This document shows, in pieces, positions 23,202 through 36,200 of a stretch of 64,000 nucleotides of DNA. The DNA lies in contig OY757915.1 of the NCBI GenBank assembly GCA_963585895.1, positions 97,074,753-97,138,752 on the forward strand, written 5' to 3'. This DNA is from Sepioteuthis lessoniana (lineage: Eukaryota > Mollusca > Cephalopoda > Myopsida > Loliginidae). Position 1 is the first letter of the stretch. Each line of letters opens with the position of its first letter. The position numbers and the translations under genes are program-made. The notes under the pieces were generated by a model. The model did no database searches. It saw only the letters and a list, made by a program, of their open reading frames with translations, and was not told the DNA's origin.

Positions 23202-23523
23202 TTGTAAAACAATTAACGGAGATTTGAAAAATGTTAATATTTCTACGGGAGTTCTTTTATGATATTAAGAATCTAAAGTTTCCGCCTATTCATCCCTGTC
23301 AACACATTATTTGTATCTTCGCAAGATGATCTTTGTAAAATTAGTTCAGCTTTTCTAATTAAGATACTCCTACAGAAATATCAACATTTTTTAGTCACCT
23401 TCAGTAGATTCCAAGAATATGTTGAGAGGAATGATAAAAATGTAGGGACTTTTTAAAATTATCTCATAAAAGTACTCCCAGAAGAGTGTTAACATTTTTT
23501 AATTACTCTCTCTTTCTTTGTCT

Positions 23524-23554
<31 letters not shown>

Positions 23555-23558
23555 GTGA

Positions 23559-23593
<35 letters not shown>

Positions 23594-26500
23594 AATTTGT
23601 AAAATCAGTTCAGCTTTTCAGGTTGAGTCATAACAAAGACTCAAAAAATGGTGCTTGATGCCTCCTAGCTTAAAACTCAGCATTATAAGGTAAGGATCAA
23701 GAGTAAAGTGGAACAATCCAGGGAATGGAGTAGTGCTCTCCTCTACACCTCGGTGTAGTAGCTATTGAAAAGGGAGCTTTTTCAACAGGGTGGTTGGCGG
23801 GTTATATTAAGATCTATAAGTATTACAGAAAGTATACTTAAAACTGTACCAGACACCTTGGAGAATCAGAAAAACCAGATATATATTGATTCCTTCCCTG
23901 AAAGTTTAAGATGACATTGGAAATAAAATGTCATCTTGGAACAAGCACGAAATATAATTTTAAAATATTAGAAAATTAAAAGAAATACTTACAGCCAACA
24001 CCACCAACAATGAGGACCTCTGAAGAACCACAAAGAGACATTGTTCTTTCTGCAATTAAACAAAAGGGGAATTAAACCTGTGAAAATAGAGAAAGCCCAT
24101 ATTGGCTTCAGCTTAGTTTCAATATAAAAAGACCTTTTGATCCTTGAGAAGGCTGATTGATGGCAGAAGAGAGAAATACAGGACAAGTATCTCATACCTC
24201 ACCAGTTACTGAGGAGAGTTTTCATAGAGTTTTCACCAGCACTTATATGAACAAAGAGCTTTTACAACATAAACCACAACTAATACCAACACGCATCCTG
24301 ACCATCTGTCATGTCATCCTCACATTTGTTTATTTATCTCCACTGACTGCCCACCTTGCACTCAGATGTATCCAGTGAAGACAAAAACTAGTTGAAGCAA
24401 GAAACCCATACATCAAAAGAAAAAACTGCCTTTCATTTCTGATTATACCTCCTCCCTCTCCTGCTAACCAGCACACAGGATTCTATGTCTTTTTCATGAG
24501 CCAGCATCTGATCCCTCACCACAACCAATTAATAAAACTTTTGATAGACAACAGCCTCCACTTCTTAATTCATTACCTGATCTGCACAGATGAATACAAC
24601 ATCCAGATTTGTGAATTTTGTAATCTTAAATCCTTCAGTAATGAAGTCACTCCAATGCACAATGAGAATGTCAACAGTACTGATGGAAATGTTCAAGTAG
24701 ATGTAGGTATTAGCAGTATGTATTAATGCAATCTCTTCACCACAGACAGGATGTGACACAAAGTCAATTTTTAAGCAGAGTACAAATAGTTTTCCTTCTC
24801 CTAGACTGGTTGTCAAACAAAAAGAACACAGTCTGGCCTACTATTTACCAATAACTAGGTTTGGTTTGGTTTCTTTGTTTAATGTCATATCAACTCTTTA
24901 GGTTATTTAATGCCAAAGCCATTCTCCTAGAAGAACAGTAGTGGTACTATTTAACCCATAGCTGGAAGGATAAGGGGGTTCATACCTTTCCCAAGGGTAT
25001 TTGCCTGAAAGTGAACGTAATAGTGTCTGGAGTACGAACTCGCGTACTACGACTCTGCAGTCCATCGCTTTAACCATTACACCACGAGGACACCCCTCCC
25101 AATAACTAGGGGAAGCACAGATGGATTTGTGTCTTTCTCAAAGTCATTAACACAAAGTGAAATGCAAATAGTTACATCCAGAATTTGAATCCAGGTGAAC
25201 AATTCCAACTCCTACAATGATAACCATCAAATTAAGTGTGCCTCCAAAAAATATTAGCAGTAGGTGACCTTTGATCCAGCACAATATAGATGGGTGGTCA
25301 TCATGTCAACTCAAAGCAGATACATTTGCATCAAATACTACATTTCCTGTCAACTCAAAGGTAGATATATACATATCAAATAACATATTTCTTAACACTG
25401 ATGACACTTAAGCCTCAAGGACACACTCCAATTGTGACTTACAAAATTTTGGAAAAAAGAAAAAATTAGGATCTCAGTACTTTCATTATTATAATGAAAG
25501 TACTGAAATCTTAATTAAGAGGATAATAGTTTGTATAAATCAGTGTTTAATAATGATTAATCTCAGAAATTCAGACAGAAATGGTGAAATCAATTTGTAA
25601 CATAGATTTACCTGTTATTTCAATTAACATTGCAAAAACAGTTTCTTGCAATGAGAAGCACAAGTCTTCTGGTGTATATTCTTTATTTTTTATCCATATT
25701 GGTGCTTTCTCCTGTTAATATAAAGAGAAAAAAATGAAAAATAGTTTGTATGAATTTAGGAAGTTGAAATTATAATGATTATAATGAACACTGGAGTTGT
25801 CCTTCAGATATTTTTTGACCCACTTATTTTAGATATATAAAATCTTTCATTTCTCTAAAATGTTACAATGCATTTGATGATGTCTTGATTGGTGCATGCA
25901 TGCTCATGTCCACACACACACATCAATATTGATAATATAGTTTGGTATATTTATAAATAAAGAGTACTCAGTATCATTGAGCATATATATTTAAGTTAAG
26001 ATAACATAGACAGGCAAGAAAGTGACTGTTGACTATGTCTACACTATCCTAACGTATATATTGTGATGGCAAATTAAAATAAAAGATTCCCGGATGAGCA
26101 ACCATTTAAAAGCGTATGGGAACTGGTGCATTTAAATATTGTTATCACCAAATGGGAAGTTATTTTTTTCGCACATGTGAAGACGAGGCGGTCTGGCACT
26201 TGATCCCTCATAGAATAAGTCCTTGTTCAGAGTCCTTTCTCGGGCATATAGGAACTGGCATATTATGTGGGGGTTAATTTAGGGCTAGACTGACCGCCGT
26301 TGGCAAGGGGTTTCCAAATTTCACACGACACACACACCCAACAAGGCCACTAGTTCTTCCTACCCCTAGAACAATGGAAGATATGGACCTCTAGATTTAG
26401 ATGTAATAATATTAATTATAGCAGTCGACAACTCCGGTTTCCTGTATAATATTTTTAAAGGAATTCATAGGACAATTTAAGCGAGAATAACATAAGGCGG

Positions 26501-29500
26501 AAGAAGCTGAAAGAGAAACATGAAATAGCAAATTGACAACAAATGACACAAATGAACAACTTCAACATGTGGGAACATTAAAATATATCAATCTTTTTAC
26601 TACACACGCGGATACACATATTCAACATGTCGGCTATATTATTAGTGGACAATACATGATTCTAAATGACTTTCTTCCTTTTTTTTCTTTCCTTTAGTCT
26701 TTCTTTAAATTGAGAGAGAGAGTATATAATTGAGTACAGGGAGAAACAGTCTTATAATTTACTTATCTTTTCCGATGGATTCCTGTGGAGAATATTTTCT
26801 CTTTTACAGGCTGACGGACTTTATGTTATATTTAGTTCTGGCTTGAAGGTATGGCTTCTTCTTCTTGTCCAGGATTCTTTCCGCTTTCTTTACCCGGAGT
26901 CTTGGCATGAGACTCGCGTCCTCACACAACGACCTCATCTTCAAAAACTGATTTTCTTAATTCCTATTTCCGCCGACGGAAAAAAGGTGCCACTTCCGTT
27001 TTAGGGTTCTAGCCAATCATTTAGCCTCTACCGTCTTCCTTCCCCCGTCAGGCGACCCGAGTGAGGTCATGGAGTACAGATAGCCTGACCCAAATTTTTT
27101 TCTTCCTTCAACGGCCAGCCGAAGTTGACCTACATTCCTTATTTGTCTTTTAACGGTCAATCTTTGGCTAGTGGAAATTCCTTATTTCTCTTCTCTTAGT
27201 GGGAGACCACATGACAATATATAAAAAATCAATATCATTGAGCATATATATTTAAGTTAACATAGAAAGGTGAGAATGTGACAGTTAACAAGCACTGTTG
27301 ACTATGTCTATACTATCCTAACATATATATATATATATTTCTTTTTTATATAAGTATTTGAACAAGCAGACAAGTAACATAAAAGAAGAAGCGCATTTTT
27401 TTGCCTTTCTTTCAAGAAGACTGAAAAGGCAAACTTTGTTGAAATACTTAAGATCAATGCTTATAAGCAGTAAACAACAGAAAGTAATAATCATAAGTAT
27501 TTGAGCTAAAAATCTGTTTTTAATTACCCAAGATTGCAGGAGCCATTAAAGATTTTAAGCAGTATGAGACACAAAATACTAGTTTGGCATCAATTCTGAA
27601 TAAAACTTTTGAAACAGGAAAATATTTCCATTTGATAATTTATATCAATTAAAAACTATTTTTAAGCAGTATGAGAGACAAAATACTAGTTTGGCATCAA
27701 TTCTGAAGAAAAACTTTGAAAGAGGAAAATATTTCCATTTGATAATTTATATCAATTAAAAACCATTTTTAAGCAGTATGAGAGACAAAATACTAGTTTG
27801 GCATCAATTCTGAATAAAACACTGAAAGGAGGAAAATATTTCCATTTGGTAATTTATATCAATTAAAAACCATTTTTAAGCAGTATGAGAGACAAAATAC
27901 TAGTTTGGCATCAATTCTGAAGAAAACTTTTGAAAGAGGAAAATATTTCCATTTGATAATTTATATCAATTAAAAACCATTTTTAAGCAGTATGAGAGAC
28001 AAAATACTAGTTTGGCATCAATTCTGAAGAAAACCTTTGAAAGAGGAAAATATTTCCATTTGATAATTTATATCAATTAAAAACCATTTTTAAGCAGTAT
28101 GAGAGACAAAATACTAGTTTGGCATCAATTCTGAAGAAAAACTTTGAAAGAGGAAAATATTTCCATTTGATACTTTATATCAATTAAAAACCATTTTTAA
28201 GCAGTATGAGAGACAAAATACTAGTTTGGCATCAATTCTGAAGAAAACCTTTGAAAGAGGAAAATATTTCCATTTGATAATTTATATCAATTAAAAACCA
28301 TTTTTAAGCAGTATGAGAGACAAAATACTAGTTTGGCATCAATACTGAAGAAAACTTTTGAAGAAGGAAAATATTTACATTTAATAATTTATATCAATTA
28401 AAAACCATTTTTAAGCAGTATGAGAGACAAAATACTAGTTTGGCATCAATTCTGAATAAAACACTGAAAGGAGGAAAATATTTCCATTTGATAATTTATA
28501 TCAATTATAAACCATTTTTAAGCAGTATGAGAGACAAAATACTAGTTTGGCATTAATTCTGAAGAAAACCTTTGAAAGAGGAAAATATTTCCATTTGATA
28601 ATTTATATCAATTAAAAACCATTTTTCAGCAGTATGAGAGACAAAATACTAGTTTGGCATCAGTTCTGAAGAAAACCTTTGAAAGAGGAAAATATTTCCA
28701 TTTGATAATTTATATCAATTAAAAACCATTTTTAAGCAGTATGAGAGACAAAATACTAGTTTGGCATCAATTCTGAAGAAGGAAAATATTTCCATTTGAT
28801 AATTTATATCAATTAAAAACTATTTTTAAGCAGTATGAGAGACAAAATACTAGTTTGGCATCAATTCTGAAGAAAACTTTTAAAAGAGAAAAATATTTCC
28901 ATTTGATAATTTATATCAAAAACCATTTTTAAACAGTATGAGAGACAAAATACTAGTTTGGCATCAATTCTGAAGAAAACCTTTGAATGAGGAAAATATT
29001 TCCATTTGATAATTTATATCAATTAAAAACCATTTTTAAGCAGTATGAGAGACAAAATACTAGTTTGGCATCAATTCTGAAGAAAACTTTTGAAAGAGGA
29101 AAATATTTCCATTTGATAATTTATATCAATTAAAAACCATTTTTAAGCAGTATGAGAGACAAAATACTAGTTTGGCATCAATTCTGAAGAAAACCCTTGA
29201 AAGAGGAAAATATTTCCATTTGATAATTTATATCAATTAAAAACCATTTTTAAGCAGTATGAGAGACAAAATACTAGTTTGGCATCAATTCTGAATAAAA
29301 CTTTTGAAACAGGAAAATATTTCCATTTGATAATTTATATCAATTAAAAACCATTTTTAAGCAATATGAGAGACAAAATACTAGTTTAGCATCAATTCTG
29401 AATAAAACCTTTGAAAGAGGAAAATATTTCCATTTGATAATTTATATCAATTATAAACCATTTTTAAGCAGTATGAGAGACAAAATACTAGTTTGGCATC

Positions 29501-30185
29501 AATTCTGAAGAAAAACCTATGAAGAGGAAAATATTTCCATTTCATAAATTAAATCAATTAAAAACCATTTTTAAGCAGTATGAGAGACAAAATACTAGTT
29601 TGGCATCAATTCTGAAGAAAACCTTTGAAAGAGGAAAATATTTCCATTTGATAATTTATATCAATTAAAAACCATTTTTAAGCAGTATGAGAGACAAAAT
29701 ACTAGTTTGGCATCAATTCTGAAGAAAACTTTTGAAAGAGGAAAATATTTCCATTTGATAATTTATATCAATTAAAAACCATTTTTAAGAAATCAGAATC
29801 ACCAAACATGACTAAATACATGTGTTATGTTGACTGCAATAAAATTTACTTTTTTTACATAATGTTCCTGCTTTTAACTATCAAAACAAAGCAACTGTCT
29901 CTTTGTTCAAAAACTTATAACAAGTACTGAATTTTATCTACATATATTACACACATGCATGAAATTAGAAGATGTTTGTTCAAATATTTATGTGTAATTC
30001 TCCAGATATATAGACTCTTGAATATTTACAATTTAGGAATGAAATTATTCATATATAAATTTGGCTTTTCCATTTACAAACTTATACAATCTTCATAAAA
30101 AAACACTATAAAACTTAAGTTTTAAGAAATTATAAAATAATTTCTTGTTAAATATTTCACTACTTGGCCTTTTTCCTTTAATAGC

Positions 30186-30220
<35 letters not shown>

Positions 30221-33200
30221 TTTTTATGACCTAATATAATCATTAATAGTTCAATGAGTAGTAAGGTAACTTGATATTAGTAAAGCCAATCTATTTTAGG
30301 GGGTCAGATATTATTGCAAGTATTATTCATACTTTTCAATGCACATGTAAAATTTAATGAAAAAGACAATTTGTTAGATTTTCAAGGATTAAAGATTTAA
30401 TTTCAGAACAAAGTTCATAAGAGTAGACTTGAATTTTTGATAGAAGAAAACACCTATAACTTCAAGCTGTTAGAATATCTTAGTCAAAGTATTGTCCTTA
30501 TTAATTTTTGTCGAACAAGATTTGTAAGTTTGTCAAAAAGTGTGCCAACAATATGGCCAGCAAAGAAGTCTGTATTTGTGAAAATTAATTTGTAATACAA
30601 AGGGAAAGAATAGAGTGAAAAATCAAGAATCACAAGTCCAATCTGAAGAGTTCAAGAGATAGATAAATAATTGAGTCAAAAGTTAAACTTTCAAATCTAC
30701 AAAGAGTAATCTCACATTCACTCACTGTTGGGTATCACCTACCTTCTCAGCATAATGAGCTGTTCTATCTGCCATATATGGCAGTAGCGGAGATCAGTCT
30801 GGGAAGAATAAGCCTACCAGTCAGACTAGAAGAGCCGTTCCTATTGTTGAAGTATATCCTTACTCTATCACTAATCCTATGTTCTTATTACTAACAGTCT
30901 CTCTCTTGTAAATACTCTTCCCTATAAATATAACTATTTTCCTCACATATCGTAGTTTGTCTTATTATTATTACTACTTGTGTTCACTAACCAGAACACA
31001 ACACTCACTAACCAAAAATTGCGAATTGGAGTGGACATTGCTTTATTCTTTAAGTTGAAGAATTTTAATGCTATTTCACTGTCCCAAATCCTGCTATGAT
31101 TTGTTATTTTTGTTATGTTACAGTCAAATATACAAAAATTGAACCATCACAATACAGATAATTTCATCAAAGATTAAAGAAGAGAGAGAGATAAATATTG
31201 AATCAAAATGTCTACCTCAATGAATGAGAGGAGGCCAGAAAATGAGACATCCATTCCTTTCACAACATAGGGAAGTTCAACAAACTTTTTCCCTCTGTAA
31301 AGAAAATATAAAGAAATAAGTAGATTTGAAAAACATTATTTAAAAAGATACAGCAAAAACAATGTTTCCTTCTTTCAGAAGAGAATATATATGGAAATCT
31401 TCATAGTTTATGTCAGTAAAAGAAGGTTTGGGTTATGTAATGGTTATTATCAGAGATATCCACATTAGGTTAATTTGGTGGGGGATTTTCAAAATAAGAC
31501 AGTTTTATGATGAGACACTTTAAGATGTTCTTACTTTTTAGCATATTGTTCAATATTGTAGCCAGGGCTTGGATCATTTGAAAGCTAAAATGAATAAGAA
31601 AAAAAAAGTGACATTATTTATATCAATGTTGACTAAAAGCCAAGATTTTTCTGTTAATAGATATAACCATACACATGCCAAAAAATTTACGCCAGTTGAA
31701 ACTGGCTATATTTTCGAAATTTTTAATTTAACTATGTTTAACACCACAGAAAGAATAGACGCAAATTTCAAAATCAAATAATTGTTTCTATATAACGGAA
31801 GAAAATAATTTTTATAAAAGATTTTTCTCTATTTTCTCTTCATTTTAATGATATACATTTTATGAAACTTGATTAAACTGTTCTTTTTGAATGAATTAGA
31901 TTTTGCCAAAGGATATCAACTGTTTTAACAAATGGATAGCTATACCTACTATTATAGTATTTTCTGTTCACAATATTAACATCTGAAGTTAGTTTTGTTA
32001 GACTCCACCTTTATTGCATTACATATTCAGGACCTCATATGACACTAAACTGCATCTGAGGCTTCAGTTCTAGAAAGTGTGGAGTACCCTTCAATGCCAA
32101 GGGAGTCTCTGTAGCATAGTGGTTAAAGTGCTGGACTGTAACATTATAGTAAGCAAGTTCAAAATCGAGTTGTGCTACTATGTTCACTTCCAGACTAATA
32201 CTCTCGGGAAAGGTATGAACTCCCTTATCCTTCTAGTGATGGGTTAAATAGTACCACTATGGTCCTTCTACAAGGATTGCTTTGGCATTAGATAACCCAT
32301 GAAGGTTGATATGCCATTAAACAAAGAAAAGTATGAACTCCTTTATCCCTCCAGCAATGGGTTAAATAGTACCACTATGGTCCTTCTACAAGGATGGCTT
32401 TGGCATTAAATAAACCACAAAGGTTGATATGCCATTAAACAATGAAACCAAACTTTCATTACTATTACTCCCAGATCCACTCTGACCTAGAGTAGTAGTA
32501 CTTGTTAGGATCCCATCTATGAGTAAAATAGATTTGTTTTAAAGTTATTTGTGTTCAGTAGGACTGAGTGCAAAAAAAATACACAATGTAAATATGAATA
32601 TACAATGAACACAATTCCCTAACCTCTAGGTATGAATTAGCCCTAGCAGAGTTGACATGCCATTAAAATCAATCAACCCATCAGGACTCATAATGAGATA
32701 TGTGGAGAGATTTATTTTTTCTCTCAGCACGAGTCACAGCTGTTGTCAAAAAAGTAATCCTAAAGCAGAGTTTCTTTGTCATTTTCTCTTCCAAAACTAG
32801 TTTCCCTTCTCACCCTGTCTCTCACAAAGGTTTGCCCCACATGCTCCAGGCCAGTATTACTCTAGTTCTCTTCCAACAAATTACCCATGCATCACTTTGG
32901 ACAAGTCATTTATATACATGATAACTTATACATATTAATAAGTGATAGTAATATTAGACTTGTACCTGCACATACACATGAATCATATGACGAAAGACAC
33001 ATAATGACACAGCATGTTCTTTTTTGCTTCAAGTAAGTAAAAGCTATCACAGTTGCCACAGTATCCAGATAAAATACAATATTTTAAGTTTGTCAAAATA
33101 AAATCATTTAAAATTTTTTTTAAACAACAATACTGAAATAAACTATAAAAAAAATGTCTTATATAAAGATAAAATATGTTTATTCATCCTCTTGGTTGCA

Positions 33201-36200
33201 TGTTGAATGGTCTTTTCAAAGAGAAGTCTCATGTGTACATATGGGTAGTGCTAAAAAATAGCCATAGACTGCACAACCACTGTTATACACAAATCAGACT
33301 TCACTGGCCCTTTCTCTATATAATAGGGGAGGTGTTGCTACAGTGTTGACATCACCAGGACCTGACCCACTAATTTTTCTTCAAAGCTATGTACCTTTAT
33401 TCATCCAAAATAGAGGAATATTGATTATTTCATAGTTGGTTGGTTTTATGACATGTCAATCTGGGTTATCTTATGCAAAAAACAGTTTAACAATTATGAC
33501 CTCCAATTTTATCATCATCATCATGTCGTGCCACTAGCACGGATATCCCTGACCCTCTCTCGCCACTTTTCCCGATCTTCATCGCCTCAGGCAGGTCTTC
33601 AGGGCTACATCCCGTATCCTCACATAGCTGTTGTATGTATGTTCTAGCTGATCGTCCTGCTTTTGCTCGGCCATATGTGGGGGTCTATAGGAGTACATCA
33701 CTTATGAGCTTGTCTCTGCTTCTCCAGCAGTGTCCTGCGTGTCTGGTTCATCTAACTTGGATAGTTTTCATGATGGGAGGCAGGTGGCCGTATAGTTGGT
33801 GCTTTGTGGAGTGTTGCCACCAGGACTTATTCAATATTGCTCTCAACATTCTTGTGTAATTGCCGTCTAGCTTCTTCTCCAGCCGTTTTGTTAGCGTCCA
33901 AGTGGTGTATCCATACAGCAGTATCGACACGACCGCTGCCTGGAAGAAACTGCGTTTCATTTTATCGGTCAGGTTTGATTTCCATATGATCAATAGCTTG
34001 TCCATGCCTTCGGTAGCCGTGTGTCAATGTCTTTTTCGGTTGATGAGACACTGCTTCCAAGGTAGGTGAATTTGTTTACCAGTTTCAGAGAGGTTCCGTT
34101 TAGTCTGTTTGATTAAAGCACATATATTCAGTTTTGTGTGCATTGACATGGAGGCCAATGCCTGCGGCGGTTCGTTCCTAACTATGCAGTAGTTTTTCGG
34201 CTTGGTTGGGCGTATTTGCCAGTATTGCTATGTCGTGTAGTCGGTGTCGGTAATTGTTTTTGCGGGGTACCTTCTGCTTCTTTTCTTTGTCAGCTCGAAG
34301 CCGTTTTCTCTGATTTTATCGATCGATGTTCCAATTTTATACAGTACAAAAATGATCAGTTTCAGTTGAGTTTCTTTGTTTAATGACATATCAACCCTCA
34401 TGGGTAATTTAATGCCAAATCCATCCTTGTAGAAGGACAATAGTGATACTGTTTAACCCATAGCTGAAGGATAAGGGGGTTCATACCCTTTCCAAGTCCA
34501 AAACTGAACATTAATAGTGTAACTGGAGTTCAATCTTACTTACTACAATGTCACAGTCCAGAACATTAGCTATTACACCACAGGAATTCCTCCATACAAA
34601 AATGTATCTTCACAATTATGTTAAACAGGTAAACACTTTAAACTTCATTGCAATGTTTTAAGAGCTAATGTATTAATATAGTTCAAAATCATTTTAAGCA
34701 TCTGTAACAAACACTGCTGAGAGACTTGTTTCTTGTATCCTTGAACCAACAAAGCAGACAGAACTCGTTTTCCTTTGTCTGTCTTTTTTTCAACACCAAT
34801 TTACATAATTCAACCAAATGTCACTCTGGTTCTGGTTCACGGGCACCTCGGGTGGTGTAATGGTTAGCAAGGTAGACTAGCAAACCTACACGAGTGAGTT
34901 CGATTCTCATTGGGTGCCCAATTCATGCGGCCTTGTGCTACATCTAAGCAAAAATGCTTAGTAAATTACCTCTGGTTCTGGTTCACTTCCAACAGTTGTT
35001 GACTAAAGAATGCTGCCTGTTACTTTGCGGTCCTTATGTATACAATAACTCTTGCATATTCATAAGCAATAGTAACATAAGAACTCAAACATGCACAAGC
35101 ATACAACTCACATTACAAATGGCGGATTCCATGAAAGGCATGTAAAGCAGTGTATTTTTTGCTTCAGAGAAACAAAAATTGTAATAGCTTACCTCAAATA
35201 GATTTATTTGACCCATAGATAGGATGCTAACAGGTACTACCACCCCTTCATTGCCATTACCCGGCAAGTCATGGCAATGACGAGGTGACACCACATTCCC
35301 CAGAGATCTAGAACCAGAGCTTTACCACCAGATGCAGTATAGTGTCTTACTCAGGATACAACATAGTTCTTTGTTTATTTCATTAAATTCATTTCAAAAG
35401 AGATAATGTATGACTTCTTCACTTCACGCAATGATCTGTCATGCCTGATTTTGTAACTATATAAGATTATGGCTTTTTAAAGCTTTTTAAGTTGATGGCT
35501 TCATTTTCATATTGATAAAAAGAGTGTTTGAAAGAAATTCTAATCACAAATATTTTAAAGGAGAACCCAAATATACAAGTTAAAAATTTATGAAAAAGAT
35601 TCTTTAATTAAATGCATATAAATACAGTTTTCCTACCTTAAGAACACGAGCAAATCGATCCAGACAGTTACCAACAGCAATATCAATTGTTTCACCAAAT
35701 ATCCTGTACCGCTGCTTAGAATAAGAAATAACCTGAGGAAAAAATAAACAAACAAGATAAAATACACTAGTAGTGATAAGACATAGAAGTCTTAATTTGA
35801 TCAAATTTCTTAGATGAAGTATTGTCACAATTATTAATTAATTAATTTTGGACAAATCTTATTTTTATTTCATATTTCATCTCTTGTTTCTAGGACCTTA
35901 TTCTTTATTTCTAATCTATATCATTGACTTAATGACTTGATTAATACTAGTATAAATAAAAAGAAAGTTATTTTTAGATTTTGGTTTATTTTCATTTCTT
36001 TGTTTAATGGCATATCAACCTTCATGGATTATTCAATGCCAAAGCTATCCATGCAGAAGAACAGTAGTGATACTATTTAAACCATAGTTGGGGGATAAGG
36101 TTTTCCCAAGCGCAAATGTCAAAATCCAGCACAATAACCACTACAACATGGAGATTCCCTCTAAGACTTTAAACATTCTCAGTGAACATTGAAGTTAACA

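Noticed and set aside
27553-29789. Regular repeats that could suggest a CRISPR array
   Set aside because: The whole 107-bp unit is repeated with no unique spacers, in a eukaryotic intron. It is a tandem satellite.
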